Shown here piece by piece: positions 29,578-40,228 of a stretch of 64,000 bases of DNA (position 1 is its first letter; the number at the start of each line of letters is the position of its first letter). The DNA is from Candidatus Zhuqueibacterota bacterium (GTDB taxonomy: Bacteria > Zhuqueibacterota > Zhuqueibacteria > Residuimicrobiales > Residuimicrobiaceae). The position numbers and the translations under genes are program-made. Location: the NCBI GenBank assembly GCA_963169875.1, contig CAUJEL010000046.1, forward strand, positions 25,463 through 89,462. The letters run 5' to 3'. Below the pieces are notes generated by a model. That model was not told the origin of the DNA, did not search any database, and worked only from the letters and a program-made list of their open reading frames with translations.

Positions 29578-29766
29578 ATGGAGAATAGAAAACGGGGGTG
29601 GAGTGAGGAGGACGAGAACGTTGATCAGGCTGGTGACGATATTTCCGCTGACCAGCCAAAGTGCCACAGGTGCATGGACTCCTGTGGTAAAAAATCACAA
29701 TTCTGTGATATTTCCGGTGACCAGAAAAAGTGCCACAGGTGCACGGACTCCTGTGGCAAAAAATAG
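29578..29766 (+). CDS. Possible 62-aa Cys-rich microprotein with two CxxCxxxC modules
   Basis: ATG preceded by AGGAAGGA at RBS distance; in-frame 23-codon repeat DISADQPKCHRCMDSCGKK / DISGDQKKCHRCTDSCGKK. The same DNA forms two hairpins, so coding status is uncertain. Confidence 0.4.
   Translation: MENRKRGWSEEDENVDQAGDDISADQPKCHRCMDSCGKKSQFCDISGDQKKCHRCTDSCGKK
29638..29766. repeat. 69-bp tandem direct repeat (two copies), each with a GCCACAGG..CCTGTGGY hairpin
   Basis: GATATTTCCGSTGACCAGMMAAAGTGCCACAGGTGCAYGGACTCCTGTGGYAAAAAA occurs at 29638 and 29707. Confidence 0.85.
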
Positions 29767-29859
29767 ATTCCATTTCTCCTTGTATTTTAGTTGATATTTG
29801 GGTATTTTTCGAAAAGTACAGAGTGGCTATTGATTTTACGTGTAACGTGAGGAGCGGGC

Positions 29860-30240
29860 ATGAAGGTGATGGTAGTCGACGATGAGCGGGATGTTGAACT
29901 GCTGTTCCGGCAGTATTTCCGCAAAGAGATCCGCCAACAGCAAATCGATTTCACGTTTTCCCTTTCCGGCGAGGAAGCATTACAACAGCTGCACGCCATG
30001 AACCAGCCCCCGGCGATTGTACTCATCCTCTCCGATATCAACATGCCCGGCATGAATGGCCTGCAGTTGCTCAAAGCCGTCAAGCACCATTTCCCCGCCA
30101 TCAAGGTCGCGATGATCACCGCCTACAGCAACCAGTATTATAAGGATGCCATGGAAAATGGAGCGGATAACTATTACACCAAACCCCTCGACTTCACTCA
30201 GCTTAAAAAGGAATTGTTTCGGGAGGTGGTTAATGGATAG
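29860..30240 (+). CDS. Stand-alone response regulator receiver protein (CheY-like)
   Basis: MKVMVVDDERDVELLF, ILSDINMPGMNGLQLL, MITAYSN, conserved KPLD; no output domain. Confidence 0.92.
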   Translation: MKVMVVDDERDVELLFRQYFRKEIRQQQIDFTFSLSGEEALQQLHAMNQPPAIVLILSDINMPGMNGLQLLKAVKHHFPAIKVAMITAYSNQYYKDAMENGADNYYTKPLDFTQLKKELFREVVNG

Positions 30241-33200
30241 AATCCGCATCTGGTTCCTGGTGCTGCTGTGCACAGCCGCCCGCGCCGCCGAAACCGGCAT
30301 GCCTTTTATGACTATTTACCCCTGCAAAGAGTTCGGCGGCCATACGCAGTTCTGGGCGATCGAACAGGATGACCGGGGTGTCATGTATATCGGCGACGGG
30401 TACGGCATCCAGGAATTCGACGGGGCGAACTGGCGCATGATCATCAATGCCAACCACTCCTTTGGCCGCTCCCTCTGCAAAGATGAAAACGGCAGAATCT
30501 ATGCCGGTTCCTCCGCCATGCTCGGCTACCTTGAAGCGGACGATCATGGCGAGATGCAGTACCGTTCGCTCATGGACTATATCGCACCTGAGGACCGCCT
30601 TTTTAATTATGTCTGGTCGGTGCATGCCACGCCGCAAGGTATCTATTACCAGGCCAATGAAAGGCTCTTCCGCTTTCATCCCCCCGACTCCGGCGCACCT
30701 GACGAAAAGTGGACGGTCGCTGTCTGGCGCCCGCAGGACTCCTTCGGCTACACGTTTTGGGTTGATCAGACTCTATATGTCCAGCAGTACGGCATCGGAT
30801 TGATGAAAATGGTGAACGATTCACTGGTTATACTGCCGGGAGGTGATCAATTCGCCAGTGACCGCATCCATGTCATGCTGCCGTATCCGGGCAAGGCGGG
30901 ACAGTATCTGGTGGGCACGTTCAGCCGGGGTCTGTTTCTATGGGATGGAAACACCTTTGCCCCTCTTCCGACCGATGCCGATTTCTTACTCTCCCAAGGC
31001 ACCCTTTATGCCGGTGTGCTAACACCGGACAGCTGTTTTGCTCTGGGCACCATGGCCAATGGACTGGTCATCATCGACCGAGAGGGCCGGATCAGACATC
31101 ATTTCACCCAAGCCAATGGATTCCTCTCCAATACGGTGAGCTGTCTTTTAATGGACCGGCAAAAAAACCTCTGGGTGGGCATGGATGGCGGAGTAGCCGT
31201 GCTCGAGTACAATTCGCCACTCTCAGAGTTTATAGTTCCCGGCGGCACCGGCCCTTCGGATTTTTGCAGATACCAGGGCATCCTCTATGTCACCTGCAAC
31301 GATGGCGTCTATTATCTGGATGAACAGGACGGCCTGTTTAAGATGGTCGCCGGAATCGTCGGCAACTCTCAATCCTTCTTTTTTTATCAGATCAATAACG
31401 AATTGTTTGTCACCGTCAACCAGGGCATCTATCGTATCAAGGGCAAAACGGCTTATCTGGCCTTGCCGACCCGGGAAATATCCGTACCGGTTCTCTGCAT
31501 GAGCAAAATGAGTCTTGTGCCGAATGTCATTGTGGCTGGCACACCCGCAAGTGCGGCTCTTTTACGCTATGACCCATCCCTTCCCCAACGTCTCAGCTGG
31601 ATGGGCGATTTACCAGGGGTCCACGAATATATCCGGCTTGTTGGGGAGGCTGAACCAGGCGTGGTCTGGCTGGGTACCATGGATGCCGGATTGATACGCT
31701 TGTCTTTCGCCGCGGACCGGCTGCTGACGCCAGACGTTGACAAATATGGTATTGAGCACGGACTGCCCCCAGGCGGGGCGATTTTCCTCAAGCCGGGAGG
31801 CCGGCCTCTGTTTTGCACAAAAAAAGGCGTGTACCAGTTCAATCCGCAGCAAAACAGATTCGCGCCCGATCCATTTTTTAAGGACCTGGGTTTGGGTAGA
31901 AATCCGGATGAAGGCATCATCGTAGCGGATGCTCACGGCAACCTCTGGATCAATCTTGGCAAGGAATCGGCCGTTTATAAAAAGTTGCCGGATGGCCAGT
32001 ACAAACTGGAGAAAGCCCAGCTGGCGCGATTCGCCGATGATGTGATCAATATCATTTATCCGGAGAGCAATGGCGTCGTCTGGTACGGCACGGCGAACAA
32101 TGTGATCCGTTTCGCGCCGGGGCAACATCAGTCGGAGCTGAGCGCGTTTCCGGCCATCATCCGCCGTGTCGCTCTGGCCGGTGATTCGGTCGTCTATTAC
32201 GGCACCGCCATGCCCGGCCACCGTTTGCAGGACCCGGCGGCACAGCGCTTTCCGTTTCGCGGCAATGCCCTGCGCTTTGATTTTTCCGCCTCCTCTTATC
32301 TCAATCCCCACGCCAACGCGTTCCGCACCCGGCTCGAGGGATTTGACGCCGATTGGTCGACATGGAGCCGCGATACCCGTCGGGACTATACCAATCTCCC
32401 CGCTGGCAAGTATCGCTTCCGTGTTCAGGCGCGCAACATCTTTCAGCAGGAAAGCAGTGAGGATGTCTATGCGTTTACCATCACCCCTCCCTGGTACCGA
32501 ACCTGGTGGGCATGGGCGTTCTATCTGCTCGGCGCCGCCGGCTTGATCTTTGGCGTGGTTCGCGCCCGCACCCGGCAGCTGCAGGAACGCAGCCGCGCGC
32601 TGGAAAAGATCGTCCAGGATCGCACCGCCGAAATACAGGCACAAAAAAACAACGTTGAACAGCTCAGCCTGATCGGCCGCGAGATCACGGCCACGCTCTC
32701 GATTGGCAACATCATCCACACGATCTATGAAAACGTCAACCACCTGATGGATGCCTCGGTGTTTGGTATCGGTATTTATAATGCGGAAAAGCAGCAACTC
32801 GATTTTCCCGCCACAACGGAAAAAAATGAGCTCCTGCCGGCCTATTCGCTCTCGCTATCTGACGAAGACCGCCTCGCGATCTGGTGCTTCAAAAACCAGC
32901 AAGAGGTGGTCATCAACGATTATGCCAGGGATTTCAGCGTCTATATTAAACAGCTTCAGGCGCCTGTCGCCGGTGAAAATCCCGAGTCCATTCTTTACCT
33001 GCCCCTGACCTACAAGGAAAAGTGCATCGGCGTCATCACCGCCCAGAGTTTCAGAAAAAATGCCTATACCGATTATCATCTAAACATGCTGCGCAACCTG
33101 GCCACGTACAGCGCCATCGCCCTTGAAAACGCTGATGCCTACCATCGCGTGAATGAGCTGCTCACCGATCTCAAAAATACCCAGGAGAAACTGGTCACCC

Positions 33201-33973
33201 AGTCCAAGTTGGCTGCCCTGGGCGCCCTCACCGCCGGCATCGCCCACGAGATCAAGAATCCCCTGAACTTTGTCAATAATTTTGCAGAGCTCATCACGGA
33301 TCTGATCTCCGAATTGCGCGAGGTGTTGCGCTCACAAATGGACCAGATGGAGCCGGTGAAAAAAAACGAGGCCACAGAGATACTGGATACCCTGCAGCAG
33401 AATGCCACCAAGATTATCGAGCACGGCAAGCGGGCGGACAGCATCGTCAAGAGCATGCTGCAACATTCACGCGGCAAATCCAATGAGCGCCAGCTCACCG
33501 ACATCAACGCCATGCTCGCCGAAGACATCAATCTGGCCTACCACGGCATGCGCGCCCAGGACAGCAGCTTTAACATCACGATCGAAACCGATTTTGATCC
33601 AGCGGTCGGCAAGATGGAGATCGTGCCTCAGGACGTCAGCCGCGTATTTCTAAATATCATCACCAACGGCTGCTATGAAGCGCATCGCAAAAAACAGGAG
33701 CAAAACGGGGCGTTCTCTCCGACACTCTCGGTTAAAACCCGGAACCTCGACGGCCACATCGAGGTGCGCATTCGGGACAACGGTAACGGGATTCCCGAGG
33801 CCGTGCGCGAAAAGCTCTTCACACCCTTTTTCACCACCAAGCCGCCCGGCAAGGGCACCGGTCTCGGTCTATCCATCAGTTATGACGTCATCGTGCATCA
33901 GCACGGAGGTCAGTTATTCTTTGAATCCGAAGAGGGTCAATTTGCAGAATTTATCGTCCGCTTGCCCAAATAA
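30233..33973 (+). CDS. Sensor histidine kinase with N-terminal two-component regulator propeller, Y_Y_Y, TM, GAF, HisKA and HATPase domains
   Basis: Signal peptide, propeller repeats, [103 protein letters not shown]. Starts inside the 3' end of the receiver gene. Confidence 0.92.
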   Translation: MDRIRIWFLVLLCTAARAAETGMPFMTIYPCKEFGGHTQFWAIEQDDRGVMYIGDGYGIQEFDGANWRMIINANHSFGRSLCKDENGRIYAGSSAMLGYLEADDHGEMQYRSLMDYIAPEDRLFNYVWSVHATPQGIYYQANERLFRFHPPDSGAPDEKWTVAVWRPQDSFGYTFWVDQTLYVQQYGIGLMKMVNDSLVILPGGDQFASDRIHVMLPYPGKAGQYLVGTFSRGLFLWDGNTFAPLPTDADFLLSQGTLYAGVLTPDSCFALGTMANGLVIIDREGRIRHHFTQANGFLSNTVSCLLMDRQKNLWVGMDGGVAVLEYNSPLSEFIVPGGTGPSDFCRYQGILYVTCNDGVYYLDEQDGLFKMVAGIVGNSQSFFFYQINNELFVTVNQGIYRIKGKTAYLALPTREISVPVLCMSKMSLVPNVIVAGTPASAALLRYDPSLPQRLSWMGDLPGVHEYIRLVGEAEPGVVWLGTMDAGLIRLSFAADRLLTPDVDKYGIEHGLPPGGAIFLKPGGRPLFCTKKGVYQFNPQQNRFAPDPFFKDLGLGRNPDEGIIVADAHGNLWINLGKESAVYKKLPDGQYKLEKAQLARFADDVINIIYPESNGVVWYGTANNVIRFAPGQHQSELSAFPAIIRRVALAGDSVVYYGTAMPGHRLQDPAAQRFPFRGNALRFDFSASSYLNPHANAFRTRLEGFDADWSTWSRDTRRDYTNLPAGKYRFRVQARNIFQQESSEDVYAFTITPPWYRTWWAWAFYLLGAAGLIFGVVRARTRQLQERSRALEKIVQDRTAEIQAQKNNVEQLSLIGREITATLSIGNIIHTIYENVNHLMDASVFGIGIYNAEKQQLDFPATTEKNELLPAYSLSLSDEDRLAIWCFKNQQEVVINDYARDFSVYIKQLQAPVAGENPESILYLPLTYKEKCIGVITAQSFRKNAYTDYHLNMLRNLATYSAIALENADAYHRVNELLTDLKNTQEKLVTQSKLAALGALTAGIAHEIKNPLNFVNNFAELITDLISELREVLRSQMDQMEPVKKNEATEILDTLQQNATKIIEHGKRADSIVKSMLQHSRGKSNERQLTDINAMLAEDINLAYHGMRAQDSSFNITIETDFDPAVGKMEIVPQDVSRVFLNIITNGCYEAHRKKQEQNGAFSPTLSVKTRNLDGHIEVRIRDNGNGIPEAVREKLFTPFFTTKPPGKGTGLGLSISYDVIVHQHGGQLFFESEEGQFAEFIVRLPK

Positions 33974-34247
33974 TGTGTGATTCCAGGCGTGTCCGCTGCT
34001 TGCAACAATCCATTTGTGAATGACGAACCGGTTCTGCCAGAGGTTTCAAATCCGAGGGTGGTCATTGCTGCATACAGCTTCGCTTGCCCGTTAACTGGAT
34101 AGGGCCCATGCGGCGATCCCGTGGGTGAGCGACGGCATCGTTTACATTAAAATCGCGACCATCACAAAAGCAATAAAATATGTTTTGACGAATCCATGAT
34201 TTACCTCAACTCTTTGGACCGTCTGATCGAAAAAGGAGTCCTGTCTT

Positions 34248-35459
34248 ATGCATCTTCGCATTGTGGTTTTTTTTCTCTGTCTGATCGCCTCCGCGCATGC
34301 GCAGAAATTCCCCGGATTGGCGCCAACGCCGCCCATGGGCTGGAACAGCTGGAACAAATTCGGCTGCGATGTCAACGAAGAACTGATCCGCGCCACCGCC
34401 GACGCCATGGCCGCCAGCGGCATGAAAGCGGCAGGCTATCAATATGTGGTCATCGACGACTGCTGGCACGGCCAGCGCGACTCCCTCGGCTTCATCCACC
34501 CCGATCCCCAGCGCTTCCCGTCCGGCATGAAAGCCCTGGCGGAATACATCCACAGCAAAGGCCTCAAATTCGGCATTTACTCGGACGCGGGCTGGAAGAC
34601 CTGCGGCGGCCGGCCGGGCAGCCGCGGCCGCGAATTCCAGGACGCGCAAACGTATGCCAGCTGGGGCATCGACTATCTCAAATACGACTGGTGTTACACC
34701 GACGATCTGGCCGCCAAAGGGGCCTATAAAACCATGAGCGAGGCCATTCGCCAGGCGGGCCGTCCCATCGTCTTCAGTCTGTGCGAATGGGGCAGTAACA
34801 AACCCTGGGAATGGGCGAAAGAGGTGGGACATCTGTGGCGCACCACCGGCGACATCGCCGTGGTCTTTGACGGCGTCGTCGACCACGGCACCTGGAAATC
34901 GTGGGGCGTGATGCAGATCCTCGATATGCAGGAAGGACTGCGCGTTTATGCGGGTCCGGACCACTGGAACGATCCCGACATGATGGAAGTGGGCAATGGC
35001 ATGACCGCGGCTGAGGACCGGGCCCATTTCTCCATGTGGTGCATGCTGGCCGCGCCCCTCATGGCCGGGAACGACCTGCGCACCATGAGCCCGGAGACCA
35101 AAGCGATTCTCACCAATCCCGGGGCCATCGCCATCAATCAGGATCCGCTGGGCATTCAGGGATTGAAATATTTCGCCCAGGACAGCCTGGAAATCTGGTT
35201 CAAGCCGCTGCAGCAGGGTGAATGGGCGGTCTGTTTCCTGAACCGCAGCCAGCTGGATAAAACGGTGCGTTTTAACTGGGATGAGCACCACATCGTTGAT
35301 ACGTTCAGCAAACGCGAGATCGATTTCAGCAAAGGGATATGGACACTGTTCGATATATGGGCCGATCAAGCCACAGGAACAACGCAAAGACCGCTGTCGG
35401 CGAAAATTTCAACGCATGATGTTTTGCTGCTCAGGCTGGTTTCATCCCCAAAAAAGTAA
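34248..35459 (+). CDS. GH27 alpha-galactosidase
   Basis: Signal peptide; PPMGWNSWNKFGCDV, KFGIYSDAGWKTCGGRPGS, YLKYDWCY, WNDPDMMEVGNG. Confidence 0.95.
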   Translation: MHLRIVVFFLCLIASAHAQKFPGLAPTPPMGWNSWNKFGCDVNEELIRATADAMAASGMKAAGYQYVVIDDCWHGQRDSLGFIHPDPQRFPSGMKALAEYIHSKGLKFGIYSDAGWKTCGGRPGSRGREFQDAQTYASWGIDYLKYDWCYTDDLAAKGAYKTMSEAIRQAGRPIVFSLCEWGSNKPWEWAKEVGHLWRTTGDIAVVFDGVVDHGTWKSWGVMQILDMQEGLRVYAGPDHWNDPDMMEVGNGMTAAEDRAHFSMWCMLAAPLMAGNDLRTMSPETKAILTNPGAIAINQDPLGIQGLKYFAQDSLEIWFKPLQQGEWAVCFLNRSQLDKTVRFNWDEHHIVDTFSKREIDFSKGIWTLFDIWADQATGTTQRPLSAKISTHDVLLLRLVSSPKK

Positions 35460-35730
35460 ACTCGGGAATCTTATACTCTGGCGAAAAAATCTAATGTCAA
35501 TGCAAAAATCGTGGCCAACGCTGGTTCTCAACGTTTACCTGAAAGATGCCTTCTGCATGACTGGCATAATAATATTGGGGTGTCATTCAGCAGTAATCTT
35601 TCAGGTTCAAGGAAAAAGATCTGCTGTTGGTGACAAATTCACAGCAGGCGCGGATCTATGTGATTATTAAAAATCAGCAATTTATCAAGTGTTGCCCACA
35701 TAATTTATAGAGAATTGAATCAATCATACT

Positions 35731-35901
35731 AACCTGAATTATTCACCGACGAGGACGCAGAGGTACGCAAAGAATAGAAAAACATAAAGATGACATTGAT
35801 AACAACTTTGATCGCTGAGATCAACATCAAATCAATATATTTTCGATAAATATAATAAAAATAGCTTGGCGGCCTCGGCGCGCTCGGCGGTTTATGAATA
35901 G
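35731..35901 (+). repeat. MITE-like repeat family 2, copy B
   Basis: AACCTGAATTATTCACCGACGAGGACGCAGAGGTACGCAAAGAATAGAAAAACATAAAGATGACATTGATAACAACTTT ... CTCGGCGCGCTCGGCGGTTTATGAA. Confidence 0.8.
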
Positions 35902-35907
35902 AACAGG

Positions 35908-38496
35908 CTAATACGGTTTCCCATTAATCATCACCCCGCGGCTCTTCTCCACGGAAAAAACCGGCGTTGCCGCGGAGGTGATCTCCGCATCCCTGACCAC
36001 GATCTGCGCTGCGTGTTTTATCTGCACCCCCTGTCCGGCCGAGATGCGCACGTTTTCCATGGTGATATCCTGTAATGGCATCTCCGGCAAGCCAGTCATG
36101 ACAACCGCTTTGCCCGCACCGAGGCAGACAATGTTTCTGAAATGAATCGCCTCAAAACGCGGCGTCTCTTCGCTCACCTCGGGCACGGCCGTGCCGCCCT
36201 TGCTGCCCCCGGTGTAGAACAGATCAAATAAAATCGCTTCCCCCGGGATATCCATCATCTGGATATCTTGCACCTGGATATTACGCACAACGCCGCCACG
36301 GCCGCGCGCGCTCTTGAAACGCAATCCCACATCCGTGCCGATGAACGTGCACTGCGCCACCCAGATATTTTCAACACCGCCCGACATCTCGCTGCCAATG
36401 GTGAATCCGCCGTGGCCATGATACACCGTGCAGTTCTGAATGACGATCTTTTCGCTCGGACGCCCGCGCATGCGGCCCTCCTCGTTCTTGCCCGATTTGA
36501 TGCAGATGGCATCATCTCCCACGTCAAAGTTGCAGTTCGTCACCAGCACATTTCTGCACGACTCCAGGTCGAGTCCATCACCATTCTGCGAGTACCAGGG
36601 ATTGCGCACGCTGATGTTGCGGATGATCACATTTTCACACATCAGCGGATGGATGTTCCACGCCGGCGAATTCTGAAATGTGGGACCGTCCAGCAAGACA
36701 TTCCGGCAGTTGACCAGCCGGATCATCACCGGACGCAAAAATTCTTTCACCGGCGCCACATCCGCCCGCGTTATCGGGCGCCCGCTCTTGCTCAAGGAAT
36801 CCAGCAGACCTTCCCCGCGTAAAGCAGCGGCCGTCGGCCACCAGATTTTTCCCGCCTTGTCCACCACGCCGCCCGAGGCGCGCAGCGTCTGCCACTGGTT
36901 GTTGCTGAGCTTGAATTGCTTGACCGGCCGCCACGCATCACCCGCGCCATCGATAATGCCCTCTCCGGTGATGGCGATATTCTCAACATTCACTGCATTG
37001 ATGGGCGAGGTGCAGCGGAACTGCGCCTCACCTTCGTAATTACCTTCGATCAACGGATAATCATCATACTCACGGCTGAACAACAGCAGCGCGCCTTGTT
37101 CAAGATGCAAATTGACCTTGCTGGCCAGATGAATGGGGCCGCTGAGCCAGATGCCGCGCGGAATCCGTACGCGGCCGCCGCCCGCCGCCGCGCAGGCGGA
37201 AATGGTCTGCACAATGGCCTCGGTATTTTTTATCTGTCCCCCCGGCACGGCGCCATAATCAATTATGTTAAAATCCCGATCAGGGAATGAGGGCACTGCC
37301 AACGCCGGAAATTCAAAGGGAACCCCTGTAACTTGAACGGACCCGTTTGCGGACCTGTACAACGGCTCATAGGGGGAGATCAGATCGCCCCATTTATCAT
37401 GCCACGCCGGCCACGATTTGGCGAGCAGTTCGGCGGGCCAGTCGCCGAGCCAGGCATAATCGTTGCGGCGCTCAGAGGAGATTTCGGACAGGTCGTAATA
37501 AATCTTGCCGTCGCGGTCGCTGAAAAAGGGCCGGTTTTTGCCGATGAGATAAAAACGCGCCCACAAAGGCGGTGCGGCGGAATCGCTCACCACCACCTTG
37601 TTGAAACCCGTCGGACTGGAAGCATCCGCCACATAATCCTCCCGTATGCCGTGGATTTTGACCTTCTCAAACCACTCTATCGCGCCATGGATGGCGCGAA
37701 CCACTTCGGGTGATGGAGACTCGATGCCCATCAGAAACTGGACGATGGACACGGATTCTTTGCCGCTCAGGGAGACCAGCTCATACGCCCGCGCCTTGGC
37801 CGGCAGCAGCGTCTCTTCATCATATTGGGCGCACCAGGCGCTGGGATGACCATCCTCTTCGAGCTGCGTCTTCAGGATGCAGTCGATGCCTTTTTCAACC
37901 GCCTTTGCCGCCCGTTCCCGCCGGTCATTATCCACAAAGGCATAGTCTCGCGCCACTTGCCGCAACAAGGAGAGCACGCCGACCATGGCGTCGTCATTAT
38001 ACGTGATATGGGAATAGTAACCCTTGAGCAACGGATAGAACTGCGGCCAGCCGCCGTTGTCGTACTGCGCCGCCAGCAGATAATCGAGTCCGCGGAGAAA
38101 GGCCGCGATCCAGCGTGGTTCGTCAGCGGATTTGATCATTCGGGTCAGGAAGAAAAGTTGCGAATAGGTGGCGCCGTTATCGATCGTGGCATAGGGTTGA
38201 TCAGGCTGGCGCGCCAGTTTTTCGCGCAGCTCCGCAGGGACCGGCCTGGTCATATCGATATTTTTGGGCCAGCCGCCGCTGGCGCGCTGATAGAGCAGCA
38301 CATTATCAGCAACAGCAGCCGCTTCTTTTGACGCGTACCAGGAGGCATCGCGGTTCATGAGGGACTCCCAGACGGGGGAAGAGAAGGAAACGGCAAATGG
38401 TTGCCGAGCCTCCACGCTCGCTTGGGCCAGGGCGACCCATAACAGGACCGCTATGAGCAAACATTTTCCGGGCAATACATAGTGACGCAGATGCAT
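35908..38496 (-). CDS. PL10 pectate lyase - GH28 polygalacturonase-like fusion protein
   Basis: N-terminal RASGGWPKNIDM..ATIDNGATYSQLFFL..GGWPQFYPL..ITYNDDAM..WCAQYDEETLLPAKARAYELVSLSG (PL10); C-terminal FPDRDFNIIDYGA..GGGRVRIPRGIWLSGPIHLAS..NGDGLDLESCRNVLVTNCNFDVGDDAICIKSG (GH28). Confidence 0.92.
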   Translation of the reverse strand: MHLRHYVLPGKCLLIAVLLWVALAQASVEARQPFAVSFSSPVWESLMNRDASWYASKEAAAVADNVLLYQRASGGWPKNIDMTRPVPAELREKLARQPDQPYATIDNGATYSQLFFLTRMIKSADEPRWIAAFLRGLDYLLAAQYDNGGWPQFYPLLKGYYSHITYNDDAMVGVLSLLRQVARDYAFVDNDRRERAAKAVEKGIDCILKTQLEEDGHPSAWCAQYDEETLLPAKARAYELVSLSGKESVSIVQFLMGIESPSPEVVRAIHGAIEWFEKVKIHGIREDYVADASSPTGFNKVVVSDSAAPPLWARFYLIGKNRPFFSDRDGKIYYDLSEISSERRNDYAWLGDWPAELLAKSWPAWHDKWGDLISPYEPLYRSANGSVQVTGVPFEFPALAVPSFPDRDFNIIDYGAVPGGQIKNTEAIVQTISACAAAGGGRVRIPRGIWLSGPIHLASKVNLHLEQGALLLFSREYDDYPLIEGNYEGEAQFRCTSPINAVNVENIAITGEGIIDGAGDAWRPVKQFKLSNNQWQTLRASGGVVDKAGKIWWPTAAALRGEGLLDSLSKSGRPITRADVAPVKEFLRPVMIRLVNCRNVLLDGPTFQNSPAWNIHPLMCENVIIRNISVRNPWYSQNGDGLDLESCRNVLVTNCNFDVGDDAICIKSGKNEEGRMRGRPSEKIVIQNCTVYHGHGGFTIGSEMSGGVENIWVAQCTFIGTDVGLRFKSARGRGGVVRNIQVQDIQMMDIPGEAILFDLFYTGGSKGGTAVPEVSEETPRFEAIHFRNIVCLGAGKAVVMTGLPEMPLQDITMENVRISAGQGVQIKHAAQIVVRDAEITSAATPVFSVEKSRGVMINGKPY

Positions 38497-38639
38497 TCTA
38501 GATTTCCTTTATTTCCAGGTATCTTATCGTCACAGCATTTTAACCCGGAGTCTGTGTTAAGAATCGTTATGATCTCAAATCTTGCACCCGTTGGATTACC
38601 GTACAAATCTCAAATACCGAGTTAGCACCGAATCCGGAT

Positions 38640-40226
38640 TTAACGTTGCAACGTTGTGACGTTCCCGATTTTCACCGCATCCGCTTTCATGGCCGTTTTT
38701 TTGAGCCAATCGCCCATGGTATGCGGATGTGCAATGGCATCGAGCGCGATGCCCGAACACTGTTTCAGAGCAACGACCGGTGCCTGCTCCGGAGTCCCCG
38801 TCCCCCCGGGAAGTGCAATATCCCGGGCATAGGTCATCTCCACGCCCTTTCGCGCGGTGAACGCGCTGTTGCGCAGCTGAATGTTCTGCACCGGCATCTC
38901 CGCCAGACCGTTGATGTAGACCGCCTGCTCCGCGCCGGCGCAATAAATGTGCTCCATGGTGATGTTGCGAAAGATGGGCGTCTCCGCGGTCACCGGTTGC
39001 GCCAGGGTGTCGGCTGCATTGGATTCATAATAGGCGTCAAAGAATACGGCCTCGTTGACGATATCCTTCATAAAGATATTTTTTATCTGGATATTCTCAA
39101 CCACGCCGCCGCGTCCACGGGCGCTCTTGAAACGCAACCCCACATCGGTGCCAATAAAAGTGCAGTTTTCGACGACGATATCCCGCATGCCGCCATCGGT
39201 GTTGCTGCCGACGACAAAGCCGCCATGGCCATGATAGACGATGCAATCGCGGATGACGATCTTGTTCAGCGCCGGGCCGCTGCGTCCGGAGCGGCTGCTC
39301 GATTTCAGACAGATGCCGTCATCCCCGGCCGTGACCGTGCACCCCTCGACCAGGACGTTTTGACAGGCGCTGATATCGATGCCGTCTCCGTTCTGCGCCC
39401 ACGGCTCATTATTCACCTTGACGTCGCGGATGACCATCTGGTCGCACCAGGTGGGACACAGGGCGAATTTCGGCGAATTCTTGACGGTCACGCCCTCGAT
39501 CAGCACGCGTTTGCAATCAATCAGGGAGACCATATACGGCCGCAAAAAATCGCGCGCCGGCAGATAATCCTCCGCCACAATATCTTTTTTCTTCTTGCCG
39601 GCGCTGAGTTTCTTGAGATAACTCTCCCCCTCCATGGCCGCTTGCGAAGGCCACCACATGCTGCCCTTTTCATCGACGACGCCGCCCGATTGCAGCAGGG
39701 CTTTCCACTGATTGGAGGTGGTCTTGAATTTCTTCACCGGCCGCCAGCTCTCACCCGCGCCGTCGATGATGCCTTTTCCGGTGATGGCGATATCCTCAAG
39801 TCCAAAACCCGACAGAGGTGGCATCACGCCCAACCCCCTTGAGGGCGCCTTGATAATGGGATAAAGACTGTGATCAGGGGAGAAAAGGAGCAGCGCCCCC
39901 GCTTCGAGATGGAGATCAATTTTGCCGCGCAGCTGCAGAGGACCCGTAAGCCAGATGCCCGGCGGAATGACGACGCGGCCGCCGCCCGCTTTTGCCGCCG
40001 CATCGATGGTTTTTTGGATGGACTCGGTGTTGAGAAAAAGGCCGTCCCCCTTTGCGCCGTGATCAAGAATTGAAATGTGCTTATCCGGGATGAGGGGCAA
40101 ATCGATCTCGTAAAGAGAGATGGAAGCGCAAGCCACCTTGACTGTATTCGATAATTTTGGCTGAGAGGCGACTGGCAGTGCAATAGCGACAGTAACCGTT
40201 ATCAGCCAATGGAAAAAAGTACGCAT
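38640..40226 (-). CDS. GH28 family glycoside hydrolase (polygalacturonase-like)
   Basis: ISILDHGAKGDG..GGGRVVIPPGIWLTGPLQLRGKIDLHLEAGA..NGDGIDISACQNVLVEGCTVTAGDDGICLKSS..VYHGHGGFVVGSNTDGGM. Confidence 0.93.
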   Translation of the reverse strand: MRTFFHWLITVTVAIALPVASQPKLSNTVKVACASISLYEIDLPLIPDKHISILDHGAKGDGLFLNTESIQKTIDAAAKAGGGRVVIPPGIWLTGPLQLRGKIDLHLEAGALLLFSPDHSLYPIIKAPSRGLGVMPPLSGFGLEDIAITGKGIIDGAGESWRPVKKFKTTSNQWKALLQSGGVVDEKGSMWWPSQAAMEGESYLKKLSAGKKKKDIVAEDYLPARDFLRPYMVSLIDCKRVLIEGVTVKNSPKFALCPTWCDQMVIRDVKVNNEPWAQNGDGIDISACQNVLVEGCTVTAGDDGICLKSSSRSGRSGPALNKIVIRDCIVYHGHGGFVVGSNTDGGMRDIVVENCTFIGTDVGLRFKSARGRGGVVENIQIKNIFMKDIVNEAVFFDAYYESNAADTLAQPVTAETPIFRNITMEHIYCAGAEQAVYINGLAEMPVQNIQLRNSAFTARKGVEMTYARDIALPGGTGTPEQAPVVALKQCSGIALDAIAHPHTMGDWLKKTAMKADAVKIGNVTTLQR

Positions 40227-40228
40227 AG

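Noticed and set aside
29638-29766. CRISPR-like array
   Set aside because: Only two adjoining units with no unique spacers and no cas genes; it is a direct tandem repeat.
29495-29773. Minus-strand ORF over the 69-bp repeat (CHRSPCTCGT..)
   Set aside because: No RBS-supported start was noted; the plus-strand microORF or hairpin interpretation explains the sequence better.
31610-32797. 395-aa minus-strand ORF
   Set aside because: Antisense to the sensor kinase propeller region; no motifs.
34206-35387. 393-aa minus-strand ORF
   Set aside because: Antisense to GH27, which has a signal peptide and catalytic motifs.
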